From: Algoriphagus aquaeductus
Lineage (GTDB): Bacteria > Bacteroidota > Bacteroidia > Cytophagales > Cyclobacteriaceae
Assembly (NCBI RefSeq): GCF_003253485.1
Contig: NZ_QKTX01000001.1
Span: 344,775 to 408,774 of the forward strand
DNA length: 64,000 bases
Direction: 5' to 3'
A program made the position numbers and the translations under genes. Under the pieces are notes generated by a model. That model had not been told where the DNA came from. It made no database searches and saw nothing but the letters and a program-made list of their open reading frames with translations. Below, in pieces: positions 52,901 through 62,224 of this stretch (its first letter is position 1; every line of letters begins with the position of its first letter).

Positions 52901-55900
52901 TGTTTTTTCAGTGTAAAAAAGAAGGTGGTACCATGCTCTCCATCTGATTCTGCCCATATAGTGCCTCCATGAAATTCTACGATCTTTTTGCAGATCGAAA
53001 GTCCTATTCCTGACCCGGAATATTGCTCTTTTTGGTGAAGTCTCTGGAAAATCATAAAGATTTTGTCTAAGTATTCTTTGCCAATACCAATCCCATTGTC
53101 TTTGATGCTCAATTGCCAGAATTCACCTTTGTCCATAAAATCAATCGATATCTCCGGACGATTGCCTGGTATTTGATATTTGATCGCATTGGAGATCAGG
53201 TTGTGAAAAACCTGAATTAAGGAATTGGGATGGCATGGGGCCTCAGGAAGAGGGGATAGGTGAATTTGGGCTTGTCGCTCTTGAATAGATTTCTTGTTTA
53301 AAGTGATCGCCTCTTGAGCCAACTCTGTCAAGTTGACCAATTTTTTCGATTCATTGATATTTCCCACTCTGGAGAATTCCAACAGATCCAAGATGATTTC
53401 TCTCATCCGTTTGGCGCCATCTACTGCAAACCGGATGTATTGCTTTCCCTTTTCATCCAAGGTTTCCCGATATTTTTTCTCGATCAGCGTCAGAAAACTC
53501 GAGATCATCCTCAAGGGTTCTTGAAGGTCATGGGAAGCCACGTAGGCGAACTGCTCCAGTTCTTTATTGGAAATTTCAAGTTCCCGGTTCGATTTTGCCA
53601 GCTCAGAGTTGAGGATTTTCAAAGATTCTTCGTAAGCTTTTCTCCTGGAAATATCCTGAATGGCCCCGACTAGGCGAGTTGGTTTCCCCTCTTGGTCTCG
53701 GATTATCGTGCCTTTATCCAATAAATAAAGAAGTCCCTTATTTTTTCTGTAAAACCTGTATTCAGATTCAAAGGAGGTTTTGGAAGGATCATTGAGAAGT
53801 TCGATCAAATTTTTGATGACCTGATCTTTATCCTCAGGATGGATGCTTTTTTCCCACCGTTCATTATTATGATGAATTCCCGCTACTTCTTCATCAAAAA
53901 GTAGGTTAAAGCCTTCTCCCCAATAGTGCTCTCCGGTGACAATATTCCAATCCCAAATCGCATCATGGGAAGCCTTGGAAATCAGGGAAAGTCTTTCGTT
54001 GAACTCTTGAATCTGCTTCTCTGATTCTTTTCGGGTAGAAATATTCCGAAGAATGACCGAAAGCCCTTCTTTGGTTGGATAGATGGTGACTTCCTGCCAA
54101 GTTTGGGTCCATTGATCAAAGGTCTCGAAGTTGACCCGTTTATTTTCTTCAAAGGCCCTTTTATATCCGTGTTTGAAGTCTTCGTTTTGAATCAGGATAA
54201 AATCCCAAAGATTTTTCCCAAGGATGGCTTCTTTTTTTACCCCGGTTAGCTGTTCTACCGTATTGTTCCAATAAGTAACCGTGTAATTCTTGTCAAATGC
54301 ATAGAAGGAATCTCCGATACTCTCCAAAAGGGTATCATGGGTTTCAAAAGCTTCCTGTAACTGATCTAAATACTGCTTTCTTCCTATCGCAAATGAAAGG
54401 TTGGTAGCAATCGACTGCATGAAGTTTTTTTCATCTTCCGTCCAAATGTGCTCCTCATGGCAGTCATCAAAACCCAGGTATCCCAACATTTCATTTTCCA
54501 AAAAAACCGGAATGTGGAGAATGGATTTGATTTCCTGTTCTTCCAGGATTTTTCGGGTTTCTTTATCCGTTTCTCTGGTCAGTACTGCGTAGGGTTTTCG
54601 CTGAAAGGCTTTTTGCCAAAATTCAGGATAGTTTTCTACCGGTATAGCCCGGTATTCCGGGTTGTCTATGTAGGAAATGATGTTTTGGTTGGCCCATTCA
54701 TGGCTTAAATTGCCATACGTGGCGCCGTCACGGCGGTAGATCTGGATGAAATAGGAGCGATCTGCCTCTGCCGCTTCTCCCATCACCTGCAGCATAGGAG
54801 AAATCTGACTTTCCCAATCTTCATTTTCCAAAAACAGCTCAATGACTTGGGCAGTAGCCTCAATAAATTTGGTCTTTTTCGCCAGTAGGAGTTGGTTCTT
54901 TTTCTCTTCCGTAATGTCCTGAAGTGCGCCTACCATCCGCACAGGTTGGCCGGAAGAATCCCTGATAATCACCGTGTTTTCCTTGACGAAAGCGTAGGAA
55001 CCATCAAATTTTTGGAAACGGTATTCTCCAGTCCATCGAATTTGGGCAGTGTTTTTTCTTGCTGAAAAAATGGAATCCAATATGCGCTGCAAATCTTCCG
55101 GATGGACTTTGGAATTCCAAAAATCAGGGGAGACATATTCCACATGAGCTGGATAGCCAAATAGTCTATGGTATCCTTTACCCCAGAAAATCTGGTCAGA
55201 TTTCATGTCCCAATCCCAAATGGCATCAGACACCGCCTGAGTTGCTAAATGGAACCGTTCGTTGCTTTTTCGGATGGATTGCTCGGCCCGAAATCGGTCT
55301 GTTTCGTCCAAAACAGTAGAAATCATCAAATTTTGCTCAGGGAGTGGGATGTTTTTGGCGGTCACAAAACGGGTTTCTCCATTCTGATTGGTAATGGGGA
55401 TTTCACTCCAAGTCATTCGTTCAGGATTCCCGGATTGGATATCCGACATGATTTTTTCAGTGATCTGAGCCCTGAATTCCGGATCAGGGTAGACTTTCTC
55501 AAAAAAAGTAGAAACGTCTTTCAATACCTCCTCCGGCCAGCCATATACCTTTGAAAAGGCCGGATTGATATAGGTGGTTTCTCCGGTTTCCATATTGTTG
55601 ACGGCTATCCCCATCGGAAGATTCTTCAGGGTAGCTTCGATGAATGAATTGCGTTCGCGAAGTTTATTTTCGATCTCCCGCTGATAGGTGATGTCCTGAA
55701 CGGTTCCTTTAAACTTGGTTTGGCCGGTCTCCGGATCCACTTCAAGCTGTCCTTTTTCATGGACATATTTGATGGTGTGGTTCGAACATCTGATCCGGTG
55801 AACGGCATCGAGTGGTCTGTATCCCTGGACAGCCGCAAAGTGCTCGATTAAAAATCCCTCAAGATCTTCTTCCACGAAAGATTTGGTAAACAAATCAAAA

Positions 55901-56853
55901 TCCGGGAGAACCTTTTCTTTATCCAGACCCCAGATATGGAAGACTTCATCTGACCAGAAGATTTTCTCCGACTCCAGATCAAACTCCCAATACCCAAGTT
56001 TTCCGATTCTTTGAGATTGGTTAAGTTTTTCAAGGAGCTCTTTGTTTTTGTTTTCTTCCTCGACCCGCTGGGTTACATTTTCGGAATAACAGGCAATGGC
56101 ATGGACTTTTCCACCTTCCCAAATTGGAACAATCTGCACCTGATGGTAAAAGTTTTTCTGTTCTATTTTTCTTTTTTGGATGAAAGTGGTCTTTTCCCCT
56201 TTCAAACCAAGATCATAGTGTGTTTTCCAAAATTCAAAATCTTCCAAATGAGCGAATTTTTCATCGAGAAGATGTTCTCCGATTTGGATGGACTTCCCCT
56301 GAAGCCGATGAATACTTTCGAAAAACTTATCATTTCCGAAAATTAACCGGTATTGAGGATCGAGACACCAGATCGTCTCCGGTGCCGTATTTAGGACCAA
56401 GGAAAGTTTTCTCCAGTCCTGATAGACCAATTGCTTGTCCTGGGTAATATCCTTCCAAAGTCCATAAAAAAACTGTGGCTCCGTCGCATTTGCCTTTTCG
56501 ATCCAACATTCGGCTAATATGTGTCGGACAGTGCCATCTGCCAGCAGCAATCTAAACTCGGATTTGAAAGGAGAAAAATTCTCAAAAAGTGACTCATGGA
56601 GCTGTTGGATTTTAGAATAATCTTCCGGGTGAACTGCCTCGATCAGCCCTGCTACACTTGGCTGGGTATCTTTTTTTTGGCTCAGGAGACCAACTAGTTG
56701 GTCTGACCAATACATGGGCTTATCTCCAGATTCTTGCGACCAATACCCCAAATTACCCATAGCCTCCAGTTTCCCAAGAAGGGATTGAACGGCCGTAATT
56801 GGCAAATTCACAGAGGCCTGGGTAGGAAGGGATTCTTGCGGGAAGTCAGACAT
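52897..56853 (-). CDS. Soluble sensor histidine kinase with seven PAS domains and one GAF domain
   Basis: A 1318-residue cytosolic kinase. Approximate PAS positions are 20-140, 150-265, 275-395, 400-520, 525-650, 820-945 and 948-1075; examples are GYWEFDLESEKIFW and AVSDAIWDWDMKSDQIFW. A GAF domain lies at about 655-815 (AADRSYFIQIY-type core, ILHIPVFLENEMLGYLGFDD). HisKA is at about 1090-1160 (VASHDLQEPLRMISSFL) and HATPase at 1200-1318 (NAIKYQ, IKDNGIGIG, GSGIGLSICKKI). There are no membrane segments. The chain of sensors suggests integration of several redox or ligand signals. It overlaps the next kinase by 4 bases. Confidence 0.92.
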   Translation of the reverse strand: MSDFPQESLPTQASVNLPITAVQSLLGKLEAMGNLGYWSQESGDKPMYWSDQLVGLLSQKKDTQPSVAGLIEAVHPEDYSKIQQLHESLFENFSPFKSEFRLLLADGTVRHILAECWIEKANATEPQFFYGLWKDITQDKQLVYQDWRKLSLVLNTAPETIWCLDPQYRLIFGNDKFFESIHRLQGKSIQIGEHLLDEKFAHLEDFEFWKTHYDLGLKGEKTTFIQKRKIEQKNFYHQVQIVPIWEGGKVHAIACYSENVTQRVEEENKNKELLEKLNQSQRIGKLGYWEFDLESEKIFWSDEVFHIWGLDKEKVLPDFDLFTKSFVEEDLEGFLIEHFAAVQGYRPLDAVHRIRCSNHTIKYVHEKGQLEVDPETGQTKFKGTVQDITYQREIENKLRERNSFIEATLKNLPMGIAVNNMETGETTYINPAFSKVYGWPEEVLKDVSTFFEKVYPDPEFRAQITEKIMSDIQSGNPERMTWSEIPITNQNGETRFVTAKNIPLPEQNLMISTVLDETDRFRAEQSIRKSNERFHLATQAVSDAIWDWDMKSDQIFWGKGYHRLFGYPAHVEYVSPDFWNSKVHPEDLQRILDSIFSARKNTAQIRWTGEYRFQKFDGSYAFVKENTVIIRDSSGQPVRMVGALQDITEEKKNQLLLAKKTKFIEATAQVIELFLENEDWESQISPMLQVMGEAAEADRSYFIQIYRRDGATYGNLSHEWANQNIISYIDNPEYRAIPVENYPEFWQKAFQRKPYAVLTRETDKETRKILEEQEIKSILHIPVFLENEMLGYLGFDDCHEEHIWTEDEKNFMQSIATNLSFAIGRKQYLDQLQEAFETHDTLLESIGDSFYAFDKNYTVTYWNNTVEQLTGVKKEAILGKNLWDFILIQNEDFKHGYKRAFEENKRVNFETFDQWTQTWQEVTIYPTKEGLSVILRNISTRKESEKQIQEFNERLSLISKASHDAIWDWNIVTGEHYWGEGFNLLFDEEVAGIHHNNERWEKSIHPEDKDQVIKNLIELLNDPSKTSFESEYRFYRKNKGLLYLLDKGTIIRDQEGKPTRLVGAIQDISRRKAYEESLKILNSELAKSNRELEISNKELEQFAYVASHDLQEPLRMISSFLTLIEKKYRETLDEKGKQYIRFAVDGAKRMREIILDLLEFSRVGNINESKKLVNLTELAQEAITLNKKSIQERQAQIHLSPLPEAPCHPNSLIQVFHNLISNAIKYQIPGNRPEISIDFMDKGEFWQLSIKDNGIGIGKEYLDKIFMIFQRLHQKEQYSGSGIGLSICKKIVEFHGGTIWAESDGEHGTTFFFTLKKQ

Positions 56854-56931
56854 TTATAGCAAAACTCAATGGAGTCATAAAAGATATTGGAAGTAGGCAG
56901 GAATACCAACCAAGTGTCACATTCTGTAAAC

Positions 56932-58002
56932 CTACAACCGGATTACTTCTCCAGATTTGACAGATTCGTCGCATGCAAAAGCAATTTTCAGACTATTAAG
57001 TGCATCTGCAAGATGATCAGTCAGGTCATGATCTTCTTGAATAGCCTTTAAAAAATACCGTTGCTCTCGATTGCAAAGTTCCAGATGATCAGGTTCGTCA
57101 GTCATATCAATCCACTCGTCTTTTTTCAGAAAATTATTTTTGCTGTCAATCGCGGCATGATGAACCCGAATCGATTCTGTTTTGGTATGGCTATCCACAT
57201 GATCTGATTTTCCCACTGCCCCTGCATCTTTGGCGACAATCGATACAGCACCTTTGGGGCCGAATACATCTTTCACAAAAAAGGCAGTCTCTGACACCAT
57301 CGGTCCCCAGCCAGCTTCATACCATCCCACCGAACCGTCCTCAAACCGGATTTGAAGCTGTCCATAATTGTAGTTGTCTTTTGCGATGTCATCGGTGAGC
57401 CTTGCCCCAATGGCTGATACCCAAACCGGTTTGGACCGTGTCATCTGACACATGACATCGATGTAATGGACGCCACAGTCTACGATTGGACTGAGGGATT
57501 TCATCAGGTTGCGGTGCACATCCCACATATAGCCGTGACTTTGTTGGTTGAGATTCATTCGCATGACCAGGGGTTTTCCCATTTTCTGAGCTTCTTCAAT
57601 GAATCTCATCCAAGAGGGATGATGTCTCAGGATATAGCCTACTACAACTTTTTTTTGAACTTCTTTAGCTTTTGAAATGATTCGCTCACATCCTAAAATG
57701 GAATCTGCCAGGGGCTTTTCAATAAAAATATGACATCCGGCTTCCAGGGCTTTTAAGGCAAAAGTTTCATGCGTGTCAGGGTAGGTGGAGATACAAACAG
57801 CATCAGGCCGAGTCTGCTCCAGGGCTTCCTCGAAATTTTCGAATAGAGGATAGGCTGCTCCCAGTTGCTGATTCAATTTTGTTTTGCTGTCTCCTCTGGC
57901 GACAAGACCGCATATTTCAAATTCCGGCATGTGGTGATAGGCAGTGGCATGGGAAGCTCCCATATTGCCACAGCCGACTACAAGGATTTTAATCAAATTC
58001 AT
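56932..58002 (-). CDS. Gfo/Idh/MocA family oxidoreductase
   Basis: A 356-residue cytosolic NAD(P)-dependent oxidoreductase: cofactor loop ILVVGCGNMGASHATAY, catalytic Lys in FIEKPLADSI and the downstream His/Asp in VDCGVHYIDVM. It lacks the Tat signal of the one at 32933. Its start overlaps the cyclophilin gene by 4 bases (ATGA). The pairing with a secreted peptidyl-prolyl isomerase has no obvious metabolic meaning and may reflect transcription only. The substrate is unknown. Confidence 0.92.
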   Translation of the reverse strand: MNLIKILVVGCGNMGASHATAYHHMPEFEICGLVARGDSKTKLNQQLGAAYPLFENFEEALEQTRPDAVCISTYPDTHETFALKALEAGCHIFIEKPLADSILGCERIISKAKEVQKKVVVGYILRHHPSWMRFIEEAQKMGKPLVMRMNLNQQSHGYMWDVHRNLMKSLSPIVDCGVHYIDVMCQMTRSKPVWVSAIGARLTDDIAKDNYNYGQLQIRFEDGSVGWYEAGWGPMVSETAFFVKDVFGPKGAVSIVAKDAGAVGKSDHVDSHTKTESIRVHHAAIDSKNNFLKKDEWIDMTDEPDHLELCNREQRYFLKAIQEDHDLTDHLADALNSLKIAFACDESVKSGEVIRL

Positions 58003-58571
58003 TGGGTCGGGGAATTGAGAAGGTGAGTGTATTCTGATGAACTAAGATAAACAATTTCTATTTGGAGACTAATCGGGGAAAGAGGTTCGTCAAGTTGATT
58101 TCTTTCCACCTGAACTATCCGATCAATAATTTCCATGCCTTTCAGGACTTTGCCAAAAACCGTGTAGTTGCCATCCAGGCGATGCAAGCCGTCCCGATTT
58201 TGGACAATATAAAATTGGCAACGGGCAGAAAGTTTGTCTGGATTATCATCTCTTCCTGCTCCGACCGCTCCATAAACATGCGTCAGTTCTGGATGAAACT
58301 CGGGTTTTAGCAAATAATCTGGGTCATTGAACCCTTCAGGGGTATCCGGACAACCTCCCTGAGCAACAAAATTGGGGATGACCCGGTTGAAAGAAAGCGA
58401 GTCCCAATATCCTGATTCTGCAAGCTGGATAAAGCTTTGTTTGTGGTTGGGAGTTCTGTCGTCCAAGCTGATCCAAATTTCTCCCAATGGGGTGGTAATT
58501 TTCCCGACTGGAAGGGTTGGGTCCGTGATGAATAGATGAGTAAGGGCGACTAGGAGAAAGAAGAGCTTCAT
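57999..58571 (-). CDS. Exported cyclophilin-type peptidyl-prolyl isomerase
   Basis: A 190-residue isomerase that speeds proline cis/trans change during folding in the periplasm. It has an N-terminal signal (LFFLLVALTHLFI). The catalytic segment SFNRVIPNFVAQGGCPD matches the FHRVIxxFMIQGGD pattern (His replaced by Asn). SARCQFYIVQ and YTVFGKVLKGMEIIDRIV complete the fold. The central loop GAGRDDNPDKLSARCQF resembles other Bacteroidota members. Confidence 0.9.
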   Translation of the reverse strand: MKLFFLLVALTHLFITDPTLPVGKITTPLGEIWISLDDRTPNHKQSFIQLAESGYWDSLSFNRVIPNFVAQGGCPDTPEGFNDPDYLLKPEFHPELTHVYGAVGAGRDDNPDKLSARCQFYIVQNRDGLHRLDGNYTVFGKVLKGMEIIDRIVQVERNQLDEPLSPISLQIEIVYLSSSEYTHLLNSPTQ

Positions 58572-58707
58572 AGGACGAAAATTCAGAAACTGGGTTGGAG
58601 GTTGTTAATTTACATAAAACCGAGACTTATTTAGATTTCATGCTATTTCAAAAGTTTGGATAGGCTAGCTATTCATTTTTGCCGTTGATTTGATAAAAAT
58701 TAAACAC

Positions 58708-59967
58708 ATGACTCAAGAATCCTTGCTGAATAACCCAGGTTTAGATCAGGTTTCTCCACTTCCCCAAAATGAAATGGAGCGCATTATGGCTTTGAGCGAA
58801 CTTGATTTGGATTATTTAGATCTCGAGAAATCATTTTCAGATTTGACCAAATTGGCCGCCAAAGTAGCAGGGACTCCGATATCCCTGATCAACCTGATTG
58901 ACTCTTTTACCCAATGGAGCGTGTCTGCTTATGGTATTGAGATCAAGCAAATGCCTAGGGAAGAATCTGTCTGCCAATACACCCTACTGGAAGAAAACGC
59001 TGAAGGGTTTGAGGTGAAGGATTTGTCACAGGATGAGCGGTTCAAGGATAAATTCTATGTAGCCGGAGAGCCTAATCTGAAATACTACTATGGCATCCCC
59101 TTGCTTTTAGATGGGAATAGGGCCTTGGGAGCCCTGTGTGTGTTGAGTGACGATTACAAAAATCTCAGCGCTGAGAAAAAGGAAATGCTTGAGATCATCG
59201 CAGGGGAAGTCGTCAATCGGATCAAGATTAATTATGCAGTAGCTGGACTGAAAAAGAAAGTACAGGAAACTACGGCTGTAAAAAACCGGGTTGCCCATGA
59301 TATCAGAGGTCCTATCGGAGGAATCATAGGCTTGGCTGAGATCATTCAAATGCAGGGCAATCAAAACAAACTGGAGGAAGTACTGGATTTTATAGCCTTG
59401 ATTCGCAAAAGTGGAAAATCAGTTTTGGAATTGGCAGATGAAATTTTGACTCACTCTATTGCTGAAAAGGATTTGGTGAAAAGAGGGCCAATGAATCATG
59501 AGTTTACCTTGCTGACATTACAGTCCAAACTGGAGGACATGTTTACTCCTCAGGCAGTAACCAAAAATGTCAGCTTCGAGGTAAAGGCCAATCCACCACA
59601 GCAGGGAATCCCTTTTCCCAAAAACAAAATCCTACAAATTTTGGGTAATCTTATTTCCAATTCTATCAAATTCACTCCTGCTGGAGGTGAAGTTTTGGTC
59701 GATCTCGATATGGAAATTACAGATCAGTCCAATCACCTCCGGTTTCTGGTAAAGGACAGCGGCGTTGGTATTGCTCCTGAAAAAATCCTGGAAATTATGG
59801 AAGGAGGAACCGCTTCCAGTCAAGGCACCTCTGGTGAAAAAGGCTTTGGATTTGGCTTGAACCTGGTACACCACCTGATAAAAAGCTTAAATGGGACCAT
59901 GTCTGTATCTTCTGCCCAAGGTCAGGGGGTACAGTTCGAACTCATCATTCCATTGGACAATAGTTAA
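58708..59967 (+). CDS. GAF-domain sensor histidine kinase
   Basis: A 419-residue soluble kinase (ATG at 58708). A GAF domain at about 30-170 (AGTPISLINLIDSFTQW, SVCQYTLLEENAEGFEVKDL, YYGIPLLLDGNRALGALCVL) is followed by HisKA (NRVAHDIRGPIGGIIGLAEI) and HATPase (NLISNSIKFTPAGG, VKDSGVGIAPEKI, GFGFGLNLVHHLIKSL). No membrane segment is visible. The nearby receiver proteins at 49261-50906 are candidate partners but are not co-transcribed. Confidence 0.92.
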   Translation: MTQESLLNNPGLDQVSPLPQNEMERIMALSELDLDYLDLEKSFSDLTKLAAKVAGTPISLINLIDSFTQWSVSAYGIEIKQMPREESVCQYTLLEENAEGFEVKDLSQDERFKDKFYVAGEPNLKYYYGIPLLLDGNRALGALCVLSDDYKNLSAEKKEMLEIIAGEVVNRIKINYAVAGLKKKVQETTAVKNRVAHDIRGPIGGIIGLAEIIQMQGNQNKLEEVLDFIALIRKSGKSVLELADEILTHSIAEKDLVKRGPMNHEFTLLTLQSKLEDMFTPQAVTKNVSFEVKANPPQQGIPFPKNKILQILGNLISNSIKFTPAGGEVLVDLDMEITDQSNHLRFLVKDSGVGIAPEKILEIMEGGTASSQGTSGEKGFGFGLNLVHHLIKSLNGTMSVSSAQGQGVQFELIIPLDNS

Positions 59968-59978
59968 CCGTTCAGGGT

Positions 59979-61109
59979 TTAGGATTGCGATGTTCTAGCA
60001 TTATCCACCGGGTAGGCATACATAGAGAGGAAGTTTTTCAATAAGACGGGATTGGTAGTATCTACCTTTCCCTTCAGCCTTTTTTCAAAACTTTCTTTCT
60101 CTTCCAGGCTGTAAAAATCAGCAAATTGATTGCTCCCATGAAGTAAGTCGTGGGAGATGTAGTTGCTTGGCCAAAGTTTATAGCCTTTCCAAATATGAAA
60201 ATCAATCAGGGAAGCTAGCTCGGCAAGTTTTTCACTTTGGGAGCTTTTTTTGGAGGAGATTTCCTGAATCTCCTGATCAAGAACGCCATTTACTTGAATG
60301 TGAATCCGTTTTTTGGTACCCATGATTCCCCGGAGCAAATTGACAAAGTCCTCGTTTTCGCTTTTGACATACTTTTCATCCCTAGATTTGGCCAGCAGTT
60401 CTGGCATCTTTAGTATATCGGTAGGATCATATTCGTACGAAATGGATACTGGCACCAATCTGATTTTTTCGAAAAAGCCAAAGGGATTATCCCCATCTTC
60501 TGCCAAAGTCAGCATTTTCAGCACCCCTTTGTGAGTGATATCATTTCCATCCTTGGTTCTTCCTTCTCTTTGGGCTGTCCATACCGATCGATTTTCCCGA
60601 AGGAGTGACTTGTGGATGTATTCTGAAGCCATCATAGAACTTTCAAAAAGAGCACGTCCACTCAGTCCTCTTCGAATGGCAAAATTCCGATTGAGCTTGG
60701 ATAAGGTATGCAGGAAGGGTTTCTTGATCAGATTGTCACCGATCGCTGAAGTAGTCATCACCAAGCCATTTTCGTATAGGCAGGCATTGAGTAGGGAAGT
60801 ATCCAGGATGATGTCCCGGTGGTTGGAAATAAACAGGTATGCAGTATTGGGTTCCAGGAGATCAAATCCACCTTTACTCAGTCCATCCGAACTTTTTTCC
60901 AATACTTTCATCAGTGCAGGATAGATAAAGTTGATCTGGAAGTCCCGAAGTGAATGCGTATGAAGCATCAGGTCTTTCCAATGTGCAACCGAATCGTTTG
61001 GGAATGCAAAGTTCATCATGGCCTCTAGCATGGGGTCATCAATGATCTGCCGGATGGCTGCATTCACTTCCGCATCATAGAAGGGTCTGATTGGGTCAAA
61101 TTTTGACAT
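59979..61109 (-). CDS. Glycerol-phosphate-type acyltransferase
   Basis: A 376-residue PlsB/PlsC-superfamily acyltransferase (ATG at 61109, MSKFDPIRPFYDAEV). The active-site block is YLFISNHRDIILDTSLLN: the usual NHxxxxD has one extra residue here (His to Asp gap of five). The substrate segment is NFAIRRGLSGRALFESS and ENRSVWTAQREGRTKDGND corresponds to the EGxR block. It probably acylates a lipid precursor at the membrane. The exact acceptor is not clear. Confidence 0.85.
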   Translation of the reverse strand: MSKFDPIRPFYDAEVNAAIRQIIDDPMLEAMMNFAFPNDSVAHWKDLMLHTHSLRDFQINFIYPALMKVLEKSSDGLSKGGFDLLEPNTAYLFISNHRDIILDTSLLNACLYENGLVMTTSAIGDNLIKKPFLHTLSKLNRNFAIRRGLSGRALFESSMMASEYIHKSLLRENRSVWTAQREGRTKDGNDITHKGVLKMLTLAEDGDNPFGFFEKIRLVPVSISYEYDPTDILKMPELLAKSRDEKYVKSENEDFVNLLRGIMGTKKRIHIQVNGVLDQEIQEISSKKSSQSEKLAELASLIDFHIWKGYKLWPSNYISHDLLHGSNQFADFYSLEEKESFEKRLKGKVDTTNPVLLKNFLSMYAYPVDNARTSQS

Positions 61110-61196
61110 AGTCGGGTGATAATGTGCCTGCAAAAAGCAAAAATTAAGGGAAAATAAGAAGATAAAGTTTTTGCCTTTGCTGCCTGGTGGCTTTAG

Positions 61197-62051
61197 TTAC
61201 TGTCTTTCCAGATACTTAGAAAAGAAGAATAAATGAACCGGTAAAGCCTCAGTCCAATAGTCCCAAGTATGGGCTCCGGGCCGCTCGATGTACTCATGGG
61301 GTGTTTTGTTTTCTACCAGCAGTTGGTGAATTTGTCGGTTGGTTTCTATAAGAAAATCATCCACCCCGCAGTCTATGATCAAGGCTATTCCGTTGGATTT
61401 CATTTGGGAAACCAATCCAACGGCGGTATAGGGATTGAATGAAGGTCCGTCATAATTGATTTCGCCCAGCATGGCTTTTTGACTTTGGACCCTCAGTGCT
61501 CTAAAGTCTTCTTGGACCTTCCAAAGTCGGGTGTCAATATTCATTACACCACTCATACTGCCTGCAGCAATAAATAACTCGGGATGTTTGGCAGAAAGGG
61601 TGACAGCGCCATGTCCTCCCATGGATAAACCGGTGATCGCTCTGGATTCTTTCTTGGCCAAGGTTCGGTAATTTTTATCCACAAATGGGATCAGCTCCGA
61701 AATGAGGTAGGTCTCATACCGCACAGAATCCATCAATGGACTGTCGTAATAATAACTTGCCGGACCCACTCCGGGCGTAACAATAATTAGGTTGTATTCT
61801 TCTGCCAATCGTGGCACGAGGTCTTTTTCAGTTACTTTTTGATGCCAATCGCTGTAGGAGCCAGAGCCACCATGAAGAAGATAGAGTACCGGAAACTTTT
61901 CCGAACCTTTCGAATAGCTTGCAGGAGTGGTGACAGCTGCTTTCAGATTTTTCTTCATTGAGGTACTGTATACTTCTATTGTATCCACCCGGGTCTGGGC
62001 AAAAAGGAGGGTGTTGGAAAAGGTGAAGATTAGCCAAAGAAGATTTTTCAT
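61197..62051 (-). CDS. Exported esterase-D/FrsA-type alpha/beta hydrolase
   Basis: A 284-residue hydrolase with signal peptide LLWLIFTFSNTLLFAQ. The oxyanion region is LYLLHGGSGSYSDWHQ, the nucleophile elbow TGLSMGGHGAVTLS, the acid IIDCGVDDFLIE and the base His ERPGAHTWDYW. This pattern fits the esterase family that includes S-formylglutathione-like and feruloyl/mycolyl esterases. The substrate is unknown, though an exported member near sugar-catabolism genes could remove ester decorations from polysaccharides. Confidence 0.9.
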   Translation of the reverse strand: MKNLLWLIFTFSNTLLFAQTRVDTIEVYSTSMKKNLKAAVTTPASYSKGSEKFPVLYLLHGGSGSYSDWHQKVTEKDLVPRLAEEYNLIIVTPGVGPASYYYDSPLMDSVRYETYLISELIPFVDKNYRTLAKKESRAITGLSMGGHGAVTLSAKHPELFIAAGSMSGVMNIDTRLWKVQEDFRALRVQSQKAMLGEINYDGPSFNPYTAVGLVSQMKSNGIALIIDCGVDDFLIETNRQIHQLLVENKTPHEYIERPGAHTWDYWTEALPVHLFFFSKYLERQ

Positions 62052-62224
62052 AGGTTGGGTTTGAATTTGGGTGTAAAGGTGATGGGAGTGCTCTGGGGTG
62101 TGGCTCAGAGTAGATGGACCAAAGTAAACAATCTATTTCACGATCCCAGAATTTCTCCAATATCGATCACTCTTTGGGATATTCGGTATTTTGTATATTC
62201 CAGTGAAAATTCCCTTATCTATTC

